Assembly: GCA_030248295.1 (NCBI GenBank)
Contig: JASANH010000959.1
Span: 372,001 to 436,000, forward strand
Reading direction: 5' to 3'
From: Mesodorylaimus sp. YZB2_4
Taxonomy: Eukaryota > Nematoda > Enoplea > Dorylaimida > Dorylaimidae
DNA: 64,000 bases
Part shown: piece after piece, positions 33,097 through 46,700 of the stretch
Layout: every line of letters starts with the position of its first letter
How positions within the stretch are numbered: the stretch's first letter is position 1
Position numbers and translations under genes: made by a program
Notes under the pieces: model-generated
Database searches by the model: none
Told to the model about the DNA's origin: nothing
What the model saw: the letters and a program-made list of their open reading frames with translations, nothing else

Positions 33097-36000
33097 CTAA
33101 GTTCTTAAACGGTAGTAACGGCGCAAAGTGTTGCCCGATACTTTTTGACCCAATTTCAAATTGGCGTGAGCCGTCATTTCTCCAATTTTCGTCGTTGCGT
33201 GACACACGTAACGACCGGCATCCGATTTTGCAACTTTACGAATTCTCAAATCGTTGCGAGAAACCTGCAAGGAGAAAATTTCAAACATTCTTATCCAACT
33301 TGAAAAATGAGGCTGAGGAACTAAACTGACTATAAAAATAAAATTTCGAAGCAGTCCTTTTCGTATTCATCCAGGAAAGATTATGTTTGGAGTGTGGTAG
33401 AAAAGGTCAGGATGGCGCGAGAAGATGTTGATTTGGGAAAGGTTGGAATAGCATACCAATATGATGTACCTTTGTGGTGCGAAGTTGTGAACATGTCAGC
33501 AGTGTTTGAGGAAAGATTTGATGGCTCCTTGAGCACTCTGATTACAGCATCAGTGTCACAGAACCTAAATGACTTACGTATGAGTTCCTCGGCAGTGATG
33601 CTCCCACTCGCTCCCAACTAATGCGCGCCGTCGGATCCCCGTCGACCTTGCATCGGAACAGGACATCTTGGCCGGGGAATACGAAGTCGGGAGTGACATC
33701 CAGGTTCAACTCCATATATGGCTCTAAAAATGAATTATCTGTCGCAAGTAGAAGAAACTAGCAAAGAGGAGGTCAGCCTATGGCTTACTGGCGGAAGGCT
33801 GGACAGCCACAGTCTTGTGGCGATAAGAGGGTTGATGGTATGGTGTAGGAACGATGGGTGGGGTAGCCACTGGTCTCAGAATGGCAGCCAATTTTAAGGC
33901 TCCCTCCGAAATAACTTGCACATAACCTCGTGCACGAGCACCGTTCAAACGGCCTTCACATTCGTAAGTGCCTGCTTGTTCTGGTTTAAATGTGGCGATT
34001 CTAAAAAAGTTCAAAAAATATGCGACCATTATAAAAAATTGATGCCAGCACCATGCTGAAATGCTTTATGAAATTATAAAATTATACCTTAATACGCGAC
34101 CGTCAGGTTGCACTCCGGAGGGCAATCGTGGCTGATTAACCCGCCTCCATTTGTACGTCATGCCAGATACCTTGTACACTGGACAGTGCACTTCGGTCGC
34201 GTATCCCACATCGGCCGTCACTTTCTCAGCGGCTAAAAAAAAAGTAAATGGTACGATTTTAATTTAGAATTGTATCTTTTTAAAATTGTGCCAGCACCAA
34301 ATTTTTAAATATTTTGTTCTTACTAGTTTCGGTATTGGACACCAAGATGGTGACTTGATTTGCTCCATCGCCAGCATCGCCGAAATATCTGACACACTGA
34401 TAGATTCCTCCGTCTTCCAGTTGAACGCTGGGGATGCGCAAAGTGCCATCAACAGTTGATCCTTTGTTCAATGGACGAAATCCACCCTTTTCCAAAATCT
34501 GCCAACGCAAATCTGATTTTAGTCCAGGCGAATCAGCTGCAAAAAAAACAAAATGAGAGAAATTGCCATGAAAAAGAATAAAAAGTAAAAAGATCTTACC
34601 AGGCGCTAAACATTTCAGCTCCAAAGTTTCGCCGACGTTCAATGCTCTGATTTTGCTTCCTTCTATTTCTACCACAGTCAATGGATCTTGCTCTCCAACC
34701 ACGCTAACTGTGACATCGGCCGAAGAGACCACATTTCGAGTTTCTTCGTCCCAAGCCTGACATTCGTACGTTCCCGCGTCATTTCGAGTGAACTCTGCGA
34801 TGAGTAACGTTCCTTCAGCGGGTTGCTCGTGCCTGACGGCAATTGGTGGGCCCGAATCCGCTTTCTTCATCCAACGCAAATCGTAACGTGGTCCGGTATC
34901 AGGTAGGACGCAACGCAATTCTAAGCGGGTGCCCACTTCGGTCGGGCGTTGACTGCCGCCCAAAATGACGACTTGACGACGACCAGGTGGAGCGACTGCA
35001 GTGAATGGGATAGTTGGTTGATGCAGGGCTAAGCGTGATTTTGATTTCCTTACCTAACACTCGGACCATTTCTTCGGCAGTTCCATATTCATTGGTGCCG
35101 TTACATTTGTAGAGACCCTCGTTGGCTCTGCTGAATGAATCTAAAGTATTCGAAGCCATGTAGCGAGCGCTCCGAAATGGGGGTCATGTTTCAAAGTAGA
35201 ACCTTACTATGTCTGACATATTCGTTGTATATTTCGACTGGCTTGTATCCTTCTGGCACATCGCCACGACTCGGTCCCATGTCCACAGTCCAGGCGATCT
35301 TCGGATCAGGATCACCAATACCCAAGCATCTTAACTCGAATGGCTCACCTTCTGGGACATAGATAGGAGATTTGGCTTTTCTTCCAGCGTGATATATCTC
35401 GACAGCGACGGTAGCTAAAAAGAAAAGCTATTTCAGTTTCTGAGTGAAATTTGATCAAGACTTACTTTCAATATCAACTTCAGCCATGTCAGAATCGGTT
35501 CCCGCGGAGTTAGTGGCCGTGCAAACGTATTTGCCAGCATTGGCTCGATGAGCGTTGTCAATGACTAATTGACCACCCTCGTTTTCCTGAAGTCGGTCGC
35601 ACCCAATTAGAGGATAGCAGAATGCATGGCACGGCATGTGTGGGTGGGCATGTAGGTAGGTACTCGTAAAAATGTACGGTCCAGGAAATGTGTGCTTCAT
35701 TTTACACACCGTCCGACAGTTGGTCAGGTAAATCATGTCTTGTGTAATGTGTCCCTTCACCCTCGAGTGCACGTAGGAGTAAGCGTTTGGCGATGTGGTA
35801 AAACATGACCGTGAACATGAGGTTGCATACTCCTACTATCTAACTCTATTGGCGTTTAATCACTCTAAGTTTGCAGGCGTTTTACAAAAGCTGGATTTTC
35901 GGAAGTCCCACCCTGGAGTGTTGCCAACGCAAGTGGTCGTCACGCGCATAACTAATGTGCCTTGGGACCACTGCTCATGCACATGAGTGATAAAATAACG

Positions 36001-39000
36001 ATTTTGCACAAAATTAGCAAGATATGATCGCAAAATCGCTTACGCTGACATTTTGATCGAAGTCGTTCCGGTTTTCTCTTGTCCAGCGGATCTCAGGAGT
36101 GGGATTTCCAGTCGCTGTGCATGTGAACGTAAAGTCTTCGCCTTTTTTACCTTTCCAAAATTTTTGAGGTGTAATAGTAACCTTGGGTGGTACCTCGGCT
36201 AAAACCAAGAAACCGCAATAAAACCATTTTCGAAGCCAGCGTTTCACAATTGAAGAAGCGAGGCGACTTACGTTCTTCAACGTACAACGATCCAGGGGCT
36301 GAATTGGAACCAAATGGATTCGAGGCCGTGCAGAAATACTGGCCTTCGTCGCCAGGTTGTACACTATCGATGACCAGCCGGCTGCCGCGTTGTTCAATGC
36401 GTGCGTTGCTCTTCAGTGGTCCATTTGGTGAGCCGTATCCCCAGCTGAGAGTGGCTGGGGGAAAAGCGTCCACCTTACACTCAAATTCAGCCGGTTCGCC
36501 TGGGCGAAGGGTTTGAATTTTGGGAGTGACTTCAGGCACGGGCGGTGGGCCTTCTAGTTCTAAAAACCACTGTTCTGTTTCGCTGTCCCCGACACAATCA
36601 TTCTTTCTGCTCACGTTTTACAACAGCCGGTTTCTCGGAAGTTCCGCTTGGAGTGGTGCCGACGCAAATGTACTGTCCGTCATTGCTTGGCGTGTATTTA
36701 TTGATGACAAGTCGTCCATTGCCCAGGTCTTCGACATTCGAGTCCAAAGGACGCCCATCAGCGCGACGCCAACTTAGGCGCGCCTCCGGGTCATCGACGC
36801 TAACACACACGAATTCATGGTCTCGATCGGGTTCCCCATTCCATACGTCCGCTGGATCGATACGCAACGTTGGAGCTGAAAATTTTTATGATTTTTTTAT
36901 GCCGTGATCGTGAGGCTGGGTCGTTTTTGAAGCTTACGCTTAGACACTTGCAAAGTGCCAGGTGCTGACGCGCTACCGTACTCATTGGTAGCAGTGCAAA
37001 TGTACTCTCCGGCGTCTTCCTTGCTCACTCTATCGATATGTAATCTGCCATCTTCGTGACGAATGCCAGGTCTCAGTTGGCCTCGTTCGCGTTTGAAGCC
37101 CCATGTCAATGTGGGCGGAGGATATCCGCCAGACGAAGAGCAATGGAACTGAGCCGGTTGACCATCAGGGATCGACTGGAATGGTGGGGTGACGATGGGT
37201 TGGCCAGGTGCACCACCTTCCACACCAACAGTGGCTGGAGCGCTGCCTGTACCAGCTAAATTATAGGCAGTGCAGATGTATCGACCAGCGTCTTCAGTGC
37301 TGAGCCGACTGATGCTAAGACGACCACCGCCGAGTTCCTGAAAATAAGCTGTCGTGTCAGGTTTATGAGCTAATTATCCACAAGCGATTCTGTTTTGTAC
37401 CACGAAAGCACACAGCAAAACAGGTCGGAAGCGCACATGACCCAGCGTAGTGATGTCAAACACCTATAGTCGCTTTTTTTTACCGCAGCGCACGAACAGT
37501 ATGCATGCAGTGTTAAGGAAGCACTGATCAACGCTATCGTGTTAAATTTCTCACAAAAAATGAACATGAGCATAAACGCTAACCTAAGGTCTTCCTATCA
37601 TGTCAGTCCAAAGAGACCAAAGAAGTAAGCCCAAGCGGTGTGGGTTGGGTCGGACTGGCGTCTTTGGCGTTTTCGTGTGGCCTACAATCCGCCCCCTGTC
37701 AAGTTCCTGCCAACCAGTTATGTTGCCCTGTTGGGGCACCAGGGCAGCACCCATAATCTCTCTAGCAACTTAGACTAGCCGGTTTGATGTTGCCGATTGC
37801 CCAGCTTGTCCCAGAGACTTCAGTTCCTGAAAGCTTCCGCACAGCCGGTATAGTTAGATATGTTAAGCAGGTCAAGTGCTAAAGAATTCCGAAATTCTGA
37901 ATATATCAGACTCTAGACTGCCCCCCCCCCCCGGTGTGGGAGTTTACATATTGGAGACCGCTACTCGGATAAACTCCCTCTACATCAATCCTAACTGACC
38001 CCAGCCAATGATCGACAGCAATGTCTTGCACTGTTGAGAGTTTACCCTAACTCACAGTGGGTGCTCATCAGTAGGTGCTCTGTATACCACTTATACCTGC
38101 GCATTTCTTCCCAATGGTCGTCCATCTTCACGACTCCACGATAACTGAGGTGGCGGATCTCCACTAGCTCGGCATTGAAATTCGAAATTGTCCCCAGGTC
38201 GGCCAGTCCATCGATCGACAGGTTCGATCCAAACAGTTGGTTTAGCATGTGCTGCAATTTATGCCATATCAGCTACCCTATGTCAAACCTTTGTTTTGAT
38301 ATTCTAAAATTTTAGTATCTACTTTTTCTAACTTTTGGGAATTGTCGTGCAATCGAAAGCATGCGTGAAACATGTTAAAAGTCTTGTTATAAAGCAAATT
38401 GAACATACGCTTTTCTATAGTGACCGTAGCTGGTCCAGACACTGCTCTCCCATACGGATTGGTAGCTGTGCAAAAATACACTCCTTCGTCCGCCTCGTGT
38501 ACGTTGTCGATGACCAATGTTCCATCATCGGTCAAGCTAACACCCGGTCTCAGAGGTGTGTCGGCCGTGCCGAATCCCCATCGCAATGCAGGCGGAGGGT
38601 TTCCGCGCGATTCGCAACTAATTGTCACTCGATCGCTTGCTCGAGCCACCGTGTAAGGAGGATGAACGATGGGCGTAGTAGGCGGGTGTCCACTAGCTAC
38701 AGTTACAGTTTAGAGTAAATGCTAGGTGAGTCTAGTCTACAGAAAATAGCTTCAGCCGAAAAAGCAAGCAAAATTAACAGATCTGCAGGACATATCAATG
38801 ATTTTTTAGAGAGCGTGAAAGATTTATAACTATTTTCAAGCGCGTGAGAGAATGGCGATTATTTTAGTGAGCAGGCGCTTTAAAAAGCATTCGCCCACTG
38901 CTCTGGAAATTTTTATTAAATTTCTAGCTGTTTTTAAGAATCTACGAAAAGCTGTATGTATAGCAGCTGAATTTTAGGATATTTCTGTAATTCAATTATG

Positions 39001-42000
39001 ACTTACGTAATATCCTGAGAGGAGCTGTAGCCCTGGCCAAACTGTATGGAGTGCTGGCCACACATTCGTAGGTGCCAGCGTGATGTTGTTGCAAGTTAGG
39101 GAATCGAAGTATTCCATCGCCCAATTCTTCCGCCCCCTGTGGCAAGGAACCACCACCGGGTGTTTGCCATTTGATCGCTATAGGGTCGCGGAGATCTCCG
39201 ACAGCGGTACATTTGAACTGAGCTGAATCTCCTGGTCGAGCTTCTATTTCGTTGGGATTGATGAAGACCAAAGGCGGTGGTGATTTGACTGCGAAGAATT
39301 AGCGGATAAGAACGGCAAGTGCAAGGTGCAGTCATTCAGCTGCGCACACTGTACACGACTCAACCGACAGTACAAGGTGCTCTATTTGACTCACACTGCT
39401 TTTGTATCACGCCCAGTAATATTGTGACTTTTTTGGACTTACTAGGCCGGTGCGCGAGCGCGAATAAAGTTGAAGGTCGATTGGAAACATAAAATCTCTA
39501 ATCGTCAGTGCAAGCATCTGCGCCAGGTGCAGTGCGGTGCAGTGCAAACTGTGCAAGTGTAAGGTGATATCGTCTTGCAAAGCAAGCTTTGTATGTAGTT
39601 ACAATCTGATCAAGCAAAATCTTACTCTCAGTTGGTTCAAGCACAGTCGCGATATCGTAGGCTTCGTCCGAAGGATTCCTGGCCGTGCATCGATAATCCC
39701 CAGAATTGATTTTTTCGATGCCCAAAAATCTTAACTCGCCATTTCCCAGATCCTTTATAAAAATTATAAGTATTTTGGCAGACGCAAGCAAAATGCAAGC
39801 GATTATAATAAGGCAAGATGCAACACCTGCACATTGTTGGCCAACGGCTGTCCATCTTCGCGTCGCCAAGTGTAAGTGATTGGTCCATCGCCCGTGGCCA
39901 CGCAAGTCGCCGTCACCATACTGTGTCGTTTACTTGAGATTCGATTCGATGGTAAGATGCGGACGGTGAGCGGGGTTCGGTAGTCTAATGTTGGAATGCC
40001 AGCTTGGTGAGAAAATGCGATAAAATATTGTTAGTAAAGTTGTGACCATGGCACTTGGGGAGATCATGCGTGCGGTGAATTAATGATAAGCTATGGGGAA
40101 TATAGTGCAGGTGCAAGGTGTAAGTAGTGCCTCACAGTACCAATGCTGTCAGTGTGCTGGCCCCACAGATCGACAAGTCGTGGTCATCTGCTGTATGACA
40201 GACAGAAGTCCACCAGTGCACTAAGACGACCTTCACCAGAAGCTGAAACCTTCTTTCATCCTTTGTTCGTGCCACTGTGACACATAGCCAGACACGTGTG
40301 CAGCCGAAGGGGCTGAGGACAGGACACTGAAAAACACTTACCAGAGCCGACAGTTGCGTTAGCCGTATTCCGGCCAGCACGATTTTCGCCAATGCAAGTG
40401 TAAATTCCATAATCTTTAGGACTAACGTTTGTTATAACCAGTCGACCATCGCCATAATCCTGAAAAATTTGTGTTTAAAAAGTATTCTTCTTCACAAATT
40501 GTCGAAAACTTAAAAACTAACAAAGGACAGTCTCCTCAGCATGTGTAACCCTCATTCCTGGTAGGCAGTGGCTAGTGGGAGAGAGTGAGGCAAGTCTTGC
40601 CACTGTGCCTATGGCTGAAACATCAACCGAATTGGTTGACGTTTCCCAGCTTTGCGAGCTCGATTACTCTCTCACGCTCGTCATGGACCGCCAGGCACGA
40701 GGGGCACATGAAATTTTAGAAAAATTAGGGAGGGACTCAGCTAAGGAGTGCCTCCTCCTCAATGGGAAGGAACATCCTCAGCCAGTCAGGTAGGCGAACG
40801 AAAGTTTGGCTGCTTTGGCGCCCAATAAATATTAGCCTTACCACGACGTTGGAATCGAAGGGTCGTCCATCAGGTCGTGACCAGAAGAGCCGAGGCGTCG
40901 GTTCACCGATAGCTTTGCAGATGAACTCTACTCTGCTGCCAGGTGGTCCCTTCCACTCAGTTTCGGGTTCAATCCAAACATAAGGACATTGGCCAACTAC
41001 AAAACAGTGTGAAAGATTTTCTGTCATAAAAACGGCTGACTTGCAAGCTGCTTAAAAATCGAGTGTATTGTTGCCTTTGAGGACGGTTTGCCTCGCTGGC
41101 GTAGTTTGGTATCCTATATAGACTCGCTCTAAGGAGACATGACCCGCGTGTACGGGTAAGAAGTGCCGTGAGTCTGCAGTACTATGGCTGCACCCGTACT
41201 TTGGCCCCTGGGGTGTAGTGAGAAGAACCTGTTTGCCTGATGTTTCATAGGTCTTTTGCAAGCAGAATTTATCACCGGTGACTGATTGCGACTGCCTCGA
41301 GTCGACGTAAAATCTGTCTGTCGCTCCGAGTGAGCTTATTACTCACGACAAAAGAAGGCGGTTACTTTAAAATCGATTTTGCATTCTCGAAGCCTACTCA
41401 AATACTTGAAGACATCTCTAACCAACTTACCTCTGCGGACTTTCAGTTCTCCTTGATCGCTACCCAAATTATCGCCCCAGGCTGATTTAACCGAGCACTG
41501 ATAACTACCATAATTCTCAATCTGGACATTATCAATGACCAATGTGTCGCCTTCTACGCGAGCGTTGTGAGGCAAATGGGTGTACCCGATCCTGGTCCAT
41601 GAATATGTGTACGGTCCACCCGATCCACCTTGAACGTGGCATCGGAATCGAGCCGTCGAGAATTCATCGATTTCTTGATACTTTGGATCCACAGTTACTG
41701 TCAACCGTTCTACGGGTGGAGGTGCGGGAGTGACTGGTGGACCAGCGCAGTCCACCCGAACGATAGCGTCCGGAGTGACCAATAGACGATTGACTACGTT
41801 GACAGCCTCGCACGTGTACGCGCCTTGATCACTGTCCCTTAAAGTTATAATTGGGGGTTTTTGAGATATTGCCGCATTCAGAACCTGTCTTAACATACTG
41901 TGCATTTCGAATAGTCAATGTCCCTAATCCATTGACCGAGGTTTGAGTGCAACGAGGTGGGCCACACACTGGACCCCAGTTCAGACGCCAGTTGACATAG

Positions 42001-43738
42001 GGCACTGGCACGCCGACTGTACGACAAGTCAGCACGATAGTTTCGCCGCATCGAACTGCCACGTCGCGTTTGGGCGGTTCGACCACAGTTGGGCCCGCTA
42101 TAAGGCGAATCAGAATTGGCTTTTGTGGAAAATGAGAGATAAGCCATGGGAACTTACCGCATCCTACTTCATCTGAGCCATCGAAGCAGTCGGTTTGCTT
42201 ATCACATTGGTAGGCCAGTGGGATACATTGTCCTTGACCGTGGCATTTGAACTCCCACGGAGCGCATGCTTCGCCTGGTTGACGCTGACCTGAAAGTCGT
42301 GGACAGAACAACAATTAATGCGCATGAAAAGACTGAGGTGTCACAGTTTCAGTAGGAGCAGTAATGTGCTTCCACGTGTATCTAAAACTTTTTAGTATTG
42401 CAACCTAACCTAAAGATATCACAAACCTATGCCTTTTATGATCCCTTAAAAGTTCTCTGATAAAGATGACTTTACCGCAATTCTGTTCGTCACTGTTATC
42501 CCCACAGTCATCGTCACCATCGCATCTCCACATCAATTGCATGCACTTCCCGTTGTTGCATTTGAATTCGTTCGGCTCACAATCGCGTGATGCATCCAAA
42601 TACTCTGAACGACTTTGTCCTCCTGTCACAGAGCGATACTGACTTCATGTGAGCAAGGGAACGAGCAGCTAAGAGAAGCATACACACTGTGTGTTTTGCA
42701 CTTACCGCAATTCTGTTCATCGCTTCCATCTCTACAATCAACCTCGCCGTCGCAAATATCGCTTTTGTCAATACATTCTCCAGACCGGCAGGTGGCTTGG
42801 TCATACCGGCAGGCACCAACAGTGCCTGCTTGCTCGCGATAGCGGTCTGGAAAAGCAATGGGTGTGCAAAATGTAAAGGACGACTGCGAGAGATCTATTG
42901 TCCATTTTGATTGCGATAATTGACCAGGCTATGTACGGTAGAAGGATAGATAGGAAAGATATTGTAGGGTGGCTCGACGGAGATGCATTCCAACCGTCAC
43001 ATTACAGCCAAGGGGAAACATTCTCGATCCGTGACTTTACGAATGATTATTACCCCTGTTTATACCTAACAGGCTGTGGCTCTGGGGCTCAGTCTTCGTG
43101 CTGTCGACGACCAGAGTGGTTCCTGCTTCTTTGTCCGTAAAAGGCAGTGTCACGAAGTTTGGCCTATACTCAGTCGGTCGCTTGTCGTCAACCCGCCAGA
43201 GCATTCGCTTTTCTCTTTTGCTCGCTATGCTTCCACAGCGCTAATTCTCGCTACAGGGGAGTGGATGGTTTGAACGACTCTACAGGCAATCCTAGAGGCT
43301 GAAGCATCAACCCAACGGGTTCTGCGTAGCAAAGAGGCACCGCATCCTTTTCCATGTACATAAGGCGGCCAGTAGCAGCAAAATGGATAAAGGCGTCTTT
43401 CATTTGTAGACGATGGTGGGCAGACAGGAGAGATTACAAAGCCAATGAAGATCGCCACACTGGGAGCATTCACTTACTAGCGGGTCGCACGGTCAACTTG
43501 ATATGCACTTCCCGTGTATCCCAGTCGTTACTAGCCGTGCACACGTACGTGCCAGCATCGCTCAGTTGGATACTGCGAAAGGTCAATCGGCTGTCGTATT
43601 CGCGGGAATGGTCCGGCAGTGGTTGACCAATACGGGACCACCGAATTCGTGGATAACGACCACGATCCACTGCGCACGACAAATCCACTTCGCTGTTCTC
43701 GGGCACATCACGCGAGTCGGAGTGCACAGATAGCACAT
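33097..43738 (-). CDS. Perlecan/UNC-52-like basement-membrane proteoglycan core, 26 exons, 5' end missing
   Basis: Exons: 43738..43478, 42846..42706, 42622..42476, 42289..42158, 42097..41899, 41837..41431, 40996..40842, 40459..40342, 40002..39827, 39752..39626, 39288..39007, 38696..38409, 38251..38097, 37337..36938, 36875..36615, 36559..36272, 36198..36044, 35586..35466, 35414..35208, 35140..35054, 34995..34600, 34536..34324, 34232..34088, 34000..33789, 33723..33578, 33264..33097. All junction phases agree; about 1795 residues. Order: Ig1, three LDLa ([16 protein letters not shown] and like), then Ig2-Ig17. Ig domains show C...W...DxGxYxC, several with SREDGRPL as in perlecan. Laminin-type domain III is absent. 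The frame stops at 33097 after Ig17 without laminin-G domain V. The first listed exon begins in phase 1, so upstream exons exist. Role: extracellular matrix attachment. Confidence 0.92.
37921..37932. repeat. Poly-C tract (12 nt)
   Basis: Twelve consecutive C lie in a perlecan-gene intron. Confidence 0.95.
40555..40710. repeat. Dispersed repeat in the intron splitting Ig4
   Basis: CCTGGTAGGC, AGTGGGAGAGAGTGA, CTGAAACATCAACC, GGTTGACGTTTCCCAGC and GATTACTCTCTC match the repeat family seen at 15495-16110 and 62040-62170. Confidence 0.65.
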
Positions 43739-43739
43739 C

Positions 43740-46700
43740 TAAAACAGAAAGGTTGTGAAGTATGTGATACATACTGCGCAACTGTACGCTGCTCCTAGGT
43801 ACCTGGGGACTACAAACGGGCCCAAGGAGACGCAGAGTACTTATTCTCGGATTCCGCAATAGGGGACCATTCAAAGCCTTTACCTCACAGTATGAGCAAA
43901 AGCACTTTTATCACAGGCCCTGCCTCATGATTGAGCAGGTCTGTTTCGCGGCGACTCTGTCCGATTGTGATTTGTGTGAAACGACTACTTTCTTGACCGA
44001 TGTGCTGTCGCACTCCGATCAATAGAATGCAAACTAACTTTTCCTGTTGATGCTTATGAGCCAATGCTAACTCAGTTTCGCCAACTCCAAGTTGGCATAT
44101 TCGTGGTCGATACACTGCACAGCGGGCAGTAGAGTTTCGCGCCTTTTACTTCAATTTCAAATGAACTGCGCTTGCGCGGATTCCTTAGGTCGGAGTGGCT
44201 CTTTTGGTAGTCAAGTCTTTTGGCACCGAATCTGCCGTGAATTGCTTTCTTTATCATTTCTAAAATCTGGTTTTATAGAGTAAAAAACTTGGCTCCACCT
44301 GCGACATAAATTGCATAAGTTGGGTCTTAAAACCACTGCATAGTTTCGATATGCTCTTCACATTTTTTGACTATTCCTCCAAACAATTTTTCATCACTGC
44401 TCCTCATCGGTACCGCCTCTTTTTCACTTACTGTCATAAAAGTCAAAGGCAAAATGGCGTAGCACCGTATTTCATCTTTTTATCTCCCAAATAACAAGCC
44501 TCCTTTTACAACAACATCTAGAAGGCATAAAAACAGCGTATTTTATCAAAAAGCCTGTTTCCAGTAAAACTAGTCTGGGCGATAAAAATAATTTTTCGCT
44601 TTTGATGACAAAACGGATCCTTTTCGACACTTGCTCTCCTATCCGCACTGTATGGTACAGGACTACTTAACTTTGAAGACGAGTGGAGTCGGCGTTGAAA
44701 CTATGCAAACAATGCGATGGGAAAGTGAAGTGAAACAAGTCGAGTGGAACTACTCATCACTAGACCCGGTATTAGACAGCTTCAAAACGCCTACGAACAA
44801 ATCAATTTAGAAATCAAGTTTTATGAATCAGTTCAGCGAAGAAATTTTGATTGAAAATGTAGGCCTCGACTTTACTAAAACAGGGTCGCATGCGCCCAAC
44901 ACTAGTGCATTGCTGATGATGAAAATAAAATTCAAGTGCATTAATTTGGTCACTTGGAATTAGATAAAAGCAGGATAGGAAATTTAGTTAGCGCGACAAA
45001 AAGTAGATCAAAGATGTGACAAGAAGTTAAATTTGAATGAAACATTTTTAGATGGCTCGAATTCTGAAAAAATGGCCTTTTCCACATGCAGCAAGAATAT
45101 ACCGCTGTTTTGTGAGATTCTAAAGGGAGAGTAAAAAAAATCCAAGCAAGCATGATATTGGTGGGAAGTTTTCAGATGAATAATTTGCAATTCAGACACC
45201 AATCAGAGACTGAGCGTACAAATTTTGCGTGATATGCGCGCTATTTGTAGCCTACCATGTCTGATTGTGAGTACAGCTCGCCCAGATTTTAACCAGCTGT
45301 GATCACGAGTATCTATGCATTCGACCTGACAGTATAACAAAGAAGGTGCACAACGTAAATTCTGTCGCACTAAAGATGAGCAGTGATATTGCCTAAAGCA
45401 GAGGAGCGGGCCTTTTCCCGATTTGTCCCGATTCAGCGAGTGTCTCGCGAGTGCGAAGTACCACGGCTAACCAAAATATTGCGAGCCCGCACAAGGCCGC
45501 CCACAGGAAGCCTACTATAAACCTAAGCCTGCCTAAGCACATGTAATCCTTTGTACGCTCATAGCTAGTGATCTTGCACATATTTCTTTACCCGTGTGTA
45601 AAAAAACACTCGCTGAATCGGGACACTTACGGAAATGGGAATACACCCTTTCCCCTTCTATATACGCAACCTGCCCAAGCGAACTCACCTGGCAACGACC
45701 GACGCGCACCGAACGCTGCCCGACTTTTCGACCAATTCGTATAATCATCCATTATCGGCTGATCGCGTAAACTTTTCCAATTGCCTACAAAGAATGTTAT
45801 TAAACGAGGAAAATTACACAGCGCGAACTACAGGATAAATGCATGTATGAAAAACTGATTTGCTTTGTTGTCCAGAGAAAAATGAAGTTGAGTGGACCCC
45901 CGCTTTTCGAACAGATTTTTCCATCCAAGCAGGCCGAGAAAGAAAACGCCTGAGGCCACATATAAACATGCGTGAAGAATATTGCAGCGATAAGCTTACA
46001 AATTTGTCAAGACAGAGCTAATTGTTATAGAAAATTGAAACCAAAGCTGTAATTTTAGAGTGTGGATGTATGTTTTGCACCAAAAAGCTTTCTTCCTCAA
46101 ATTTTCTATGACAATTTGCATATGTCCTCGCAATGATTTGTATGTGTAATGTATCTTATGGAAAGGAAGTTTCTAAGCTTTTCTATCGCAGCCACAACCA
46201 TAAGCCACAGCTGATCAATCATCCTAGAGAACTTTTTTTCTGAAGACAGTTATTGATTGAGAGTAATTTTATTTTGTCTGGATTCCTGCCTAATGTCAGA
46301 CGCAGCCAGAATTATGAATGAGCGTCCTTAGCAAAAATACGGTGTCGTGTGTTTTAGGTGCGCCTGCCTCGCGAGGGGAGGTCCGCTGTGCTACCAACAG
46401 CAGACCTGTCTTGTCTCAATAGCGCCAAACCTGGCGAATGAAGAAAAATTGAGCTGTCATTTTTATGTACAATGAGAGGTGCTCTGTATTGCAGCCTAGT
46501 GGCTGATTATGAGCATCATACTGCAATATGCTGGTCCCATCTGCAGCCAGTATGTGCTTCCTCGAATGTCATAGACCTGTGTTCACGTGCTAGTTTTGTG
46601 GCAGCGCAGTCAGGAGGTATATTTTTGTTCGACATGGTTTTTTTATCTGAGCAGTCTGTTTTCGATGCATTTATTTTTCCTAACCCCCAAATCTACTATT

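Noticed and set aside
42784..42830. GCAGGCAC/GTGCCTGC hairpin
   Set aside because: It lies inside the first LDLa exon and reflects coding sequence; no sign of independent function.
33009..43626. Plus-strand frames of 60-130 codons across the perlecan-like gene
   Set aside because: They are antisense shadows of the spliced Ig and LDLa exons.
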